DNA from: Bdellovibrionaceae bacterium UBA2316
GTDB taxonomy: Bacteria > Bdellovibrionota > Bdellovibrionia > Bdellovibrionales > Bdellovibrionaceae
Direction: 5' to 3'
Assembly (NCBI GenBank): GCA_002345205.1
Contig: DDVI01000136.1
Coordinates: 48,074-55,233, forward strand
DNA: 7,160 nt
Shown: piece by piece, positions 4,942-7,160 of the stretch
Layout of the letters: each line of letters begins with the position of its first letter
How positions within the stretch are numbered: position 1 is the stretch's first letter
Translations under genes and position numbers: made by a program
The notes under the pieces: generated by a model
Databases searched by the model: none
The model's input: only the letters and a program-made list of their open reading frames with translations
What the model was told of the DNA's origin: nothing

Positions 4942-6438
4942 TTAAAAATTAACCGCAAATCCTAATGAACCTGAACTTTTTGATTCTTCTTTACCGGCTT
5001 TGATTGATTCCACTCCAAAAATGATATCAAAATTAACTTTTGCTCCTGTTGGAAAAAATCGCGAGCCTAAATATAGATTAAATAATGACGCGCTCGTTGA
5101 TACAGCATTGTCACTGGCACTAGAAAGCAACCCGGTACGCGCTCCGATTAGCCATTCATTGTTCCAATTTTCACGCCCCGGATAATTACCCTCTCCGCCA
5201 ATGGACATGCGACTATATTTGACTGTTTCATTTGAGCCTTTGATTTTATGATCTTGCCCACCCAAATGAACTGATAATCGCCAGCGACCCTTCAATACTT
5301 CCGTCGATGGCGACAATAAAAAGAATTCCCCTAACATCGAATTTTCTTCGTTATCTTTAGTTGCCGGACGCGAGGCTAATAATAAACCAAACAAAAATTG
5401 TGGTTGCGCCCCTTTCGCTCGGACGGACGGCGTCACCCGTTTTTCCCAAGTCAAACTTTGCACGTCGATAGCTTGCGTTTGATTTTCCACTATTTCAATC
5501 TGTCCGTGACCAATTTGAGTTTCACTAGCTAACGTCACATCGTATTCACCGCGTGGAACACTTAAGACTTTTTCTTCCCCTTTGTTTTTATAGAATTTGA
5601 AAAAATTAATTCCCTTCGAAGACGCCAACGTTAACTCACCTTGCGCGTCTTTACTGAGCTGAATTTGCCCATTAACTCTGGCTGGATAGGAAACCACTAA
5701 CGCCCCCTGCCCTTGTAATTGGGAGTGAAATTCTGGACTTTGCACACGACCACCAGAGACTGTGCTTTGAAATTTTGTTTGAGCGTAGACGTAATTGTAC
5801 AGTTCATCGATCGTGACTAGACCGTCGTTGTTCGAATCTGCTTGGCCATATAATCCAGTCACCAAATGATAGGTAAAAATACTACCTTTAAGTTTTTCGC
5901 TTTCATACGATAATTCATTTCCAGAACTGGATGTTAGAATCACGCTGCCGGTCGGTTCGTCCACATTGTACTGGACAAGCTCTATTGGCTTCGCTCGTTG
6001 AGCTCCTTTGGCTTTCAGCGCACCAGAAAAACAACTATCCAAGATAACGATTTTTAATTTTGACTTGAGCCCAGCCAGGAGTTCATGGAATTTCGATTTC
6101 GTTATAGATCCGTCCCGCAAATGCAAACCATTTTCGTTCGAGTGCCCTGAAAAATAAAACATAAACTTTTGATTTTTCTTTTTACTTAGAGCGCTGACCG
6201 TTTTATCGAACTCTTCCATGCTGGGATTCTTAAGGCTTGCAATATTTTGAGCATCGACTTTGCCCGCAACAGTTAAAGCGCGGACTAATCGCTGAGCGTC
6301 CATTGAGGCATAATCTAGTTTCTTTTCACTGGCGATTGTGGAATCTTCGGCACTGACAATCAATACCTGTAAATCATTTTTTTCTTGAGAAAACGCACAC
6401 GAAACGAAACACACTAGAAAAAAAATTACTAATTTCAT
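4942..6438 (-). CDS. exported caspase-like peptidase (C14) with EF-hand loop and C-terminal beta-barrel-like domain
   Basis: This 498-residue protein starts with a signal peptide: K2, a hydrophobic core at 3-14, and a likely signal peptidase I site AFS|Q at 17/18. Residues 22-250 are a caspase/metacaspase domain. It has the YASMDAQRLVRAL helix (43-55), catalytic His99 in FYFSGHS, Cys136 in VILDSCFSG, and the later SSSGNELSYES strand-loop (170-180). An EF-hand-type loop at 201-212 (D201, N203, D205, T209, E212) could bind calcium. Residues 254-335 look beta-rich and act as a linker or Ig-like domain. Residues 346-498 show about eight amphipathic strands and end in LGFAVNF, an aromatic-terminated outer-membrane signal. 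The expected location is the periplasm, held to the outer membrane. ATG 6438 overlaps the stop of the upstream gene (ATGA) and has AAGGAAGG (6450-6443) four bases before it. Substrates are unknown; metacaspases usually cut after Lys or Arg. Confidence 0.88.
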   Translation of the reverse strand: MKLVIFFLVCFVSCAFSQEKNDLQVLIVSAEDSTIASEKKLDYASMDAQRLVRALTVAGKVDAQNIASLKNPSMEEFDKTVSALSKKKNQKFMFYFSGHSNENGLHLRDGSITKSKFHELLAGLKSKLKIVILDSCFSGALKAKGAQRAKPIELVQYNVDEPTGSVILTSSSGNELSYESEKLKGSIFTYHLVTGLYGQADSNNDGLVTIDELYNYVYAQTKFQSTVSGGRVQSPEFHSQLQGQGALVVSYPARVNGQIQLSKDAQGELTLASSKGINFFKFYKNKGEEKVLSVPRGEYDVTLASETQIGHGQIEIVENQTQAIDVQSLTWEKRVTPSVRAKGAQPQFLFGLLLASRPATKDNEENSMLGEFFLLSPSTEVLKGRWRLSVHLGGQDHKIKGSNETVKYSRMSIGGEGNYPGRENWNNEWLIGARTGLLSSASDNAVSTSASLFNLYLGSRFFPTGAKVNFDIIFGVESIKAGKEESKSSGSLGFAVNF

Positions 6439-7118
6439 AGCGCCTTCCTTAAACGAAATCCCGCATAAACACAGTCTTGAGATTTTTTATTTCCCCCATG
6501 AACTACATCATTCAGAAATTCGCGATCTAGAACTAATTGTCGACCAGAGTTTTCCATTCTTGGATTTGGACATACTATAACAATCAAATGTTCACCTTGA
6601 TTGGGTGCCGTCAATTGAAAGCTAGAATCAAACCCTGTGGAAATCCCGGCTTTAATTTCTAATTTTCCAGATTCAATATCTTTAATATCATCAAGAACTT
6701 TAAAATCCTTATCAGCAATCGTCCAATAGGCCACAGAATCTTGATCCGCGATAATTCTAACGCCGACCTTATCACCATCTTGCAATTCACTCGTTTCTGT
6801 TAACGGACTGATCGCATCACTACGTTGCCAATACACGCTAATCTGAGTTGATCCTTTAGCCGTAAATCTATCTTCAGCCTGACGCGGCAGAACCATCACT
6901 AAGGCCAAGGATGCTATCGTCAAAGCCGACAAACCAAAGTACCATTGTTCTTTTAGGTTTGTCCAAGCTGACAGCGATTCCTGCTTTTTAGGTAATCGCA
7001 ATGGCGGCAATTCTAATTTATTTATTTTGTTCCACTCCGTGCGCTCGGCCTCGTTCAAAGCCGAAGGGTCTTCTGTAATGATACGCACGTGTTTGGAAAA
7101 CAGCGATTGATCAGACAT
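6435..7118 (-). CDS. single-pass membrane protein coupled to the caspase-like peptidase, function unknown
   Basis: This 227-residue protein has a charged N-terminal part of about 58 residues, one transmembrane helix (WYFGLSALTIASLALVMVLP, 59-78), and a C-terminal domain of about 150 residues expected in the periplasm. That domain is beta-rich: ISVYWQRSD (93-101), DGDKVGVRIIADQDSVAYWTIADKD (114-138) and EHLIVIVCP (176-184). It has two cysteines (183 and 216) that could form a disulfide. The overall plan, a short cytoplasmic tail and an exported beta domain, resembles anti-sigma-factor-like or DUF4384-like partners that accompany bacterial caspase genes, but no zinc-binding anti-sigma motif is present and I cannot name the family. 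The start is strong: AAGGAGG (7132-7126) lies seven bases before the ATG. The stop overlaps the protease ATG, so the two are probably made together and may interact in the periplasm. Confidence 0.78.
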   Translation of the reverse strand: MSDQSLFSKHVRIITEDPSALNEAERTEWNKINKLELPPLRLPKKQESLSAWTNLKEQWYFGLSALTIASLALVMVLPRQAEDRFTAKGSTQISVYWQRSDAISPLTETSELQDGDKVGVRIIADQDSVAYWTIADKDFKVLDDIKDIESGKLEIKAGISTGFDSSFQLTAPNQGEHLIVIVCPNPRMENSGRQLVLDREFLNDVVHGGNKKSQDCVYAGFRLRKAL

Positions 7119-7130
7119 TTTGCTGCCTCC

Positions 7131-7160
7131 TTAATTTCCCTCTCCGTAATATTCAGGGGT
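7131..7160 (-). CDS. possible C-terminal end of an upstream gene (partial)
   Basis: On the minus strand an open frame enters from the right edge and reads TPEYYGEGN before a TAA at 7133-7131. The stop overlaps the Shine-Dalgarno sequence of the next gene, a typical operon junction. A second frame is also open from the edge and would run 64 bases into the membrane-protein gene, which is less typical. Ten codons are too few to identify a product. Any sigma factor or other regulator of the operon would lie here, outside the window. Confidence 0.3.
   Translation of the reverse strand, partial: TPEYYGEGN

Noticed and set aside
5000..5185. A 61-codon plus-strand frame opposite the barrel region of the protease
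   Set aside because: It has no ribosome site or recognisable protein feature.
6397..6408. Lipoprotein signal at FVSC (residues 11-14) of the protease
   Set aside because: Phe at -3 is a poor lipobox residue, while AFS|Q is a good signal peptidase I site and the C-terminal barrel would make a lipid anchor unnecessary; it is not fully excluded.

Overview
The window comes from a Gram-negative bacterium with an AT-rich genome (roughly 40% G+C by eye), densely packed with short genes. A signal-peptide protein with a C-terminal outer-membrane beta-barrel-like region shows a diderm envelope. The gene mix (secreted caspase-like protease, two-cysteine OhrR, GCS2-type ligase) would suit a Bdellovibrionota or other deltaproteobacterium-like lineage, but nothing here fixes the taxonomy. 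No RNA gene, insertion sequence or CRISPR array is visible.

Layout, left to right. (1) A plus-strand run of three genes: a YbdK-type carboxylate-amine ligase, a flavodoxin-fold NAD(P)H oxidoreductase, and an alpha/beta hydrolase joined to it by an ATGA overlap. (2) A 63-residue single-pass membrane protein with its own promoter-like region and a striking pair of palindromes in its leader. (3) A minus-strand AraC-type regulator, converging on the small membrane protein gene with a 4-base overlap of their ends. (4) A divergent ohr/ohrR pair for organic hydroperoxide defence; its short intergenic region holds a 32-bp perfect palindrome, a second imperfect operator, and a self-complementary TTGCAA that fits as the -35 element of both promoters. 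(5) A minus-strand, translationally coupled pair: a single-pass membrane protein, then an exported caspase-like protease carrying an EF-hand-type loop and an apparent eight-strand C-terminal barrel. This operon probably starts beyond the right edge.

How the parts may work together. Ohr reduces organic peroxides and OhrR senses them through Cys13 and Cys118, so that pair is a complete switch. The ligase and flavin oxidoreductase to the left could be loosely linked to thiol or redox metabolism, but that is only a neighbourhood argument. The most unusual unit is the right-hand pair. The protease looks able to be exported and held on the inner face of the outer membrane. A six-residue peptide, (K/R)AKGAQ, occurs both just after the catalytic cysteine and just before the barrel, where basic-residue cleavage by a metacaspase-like enzyme could activate or release it. 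This last idea is a hypothesis.
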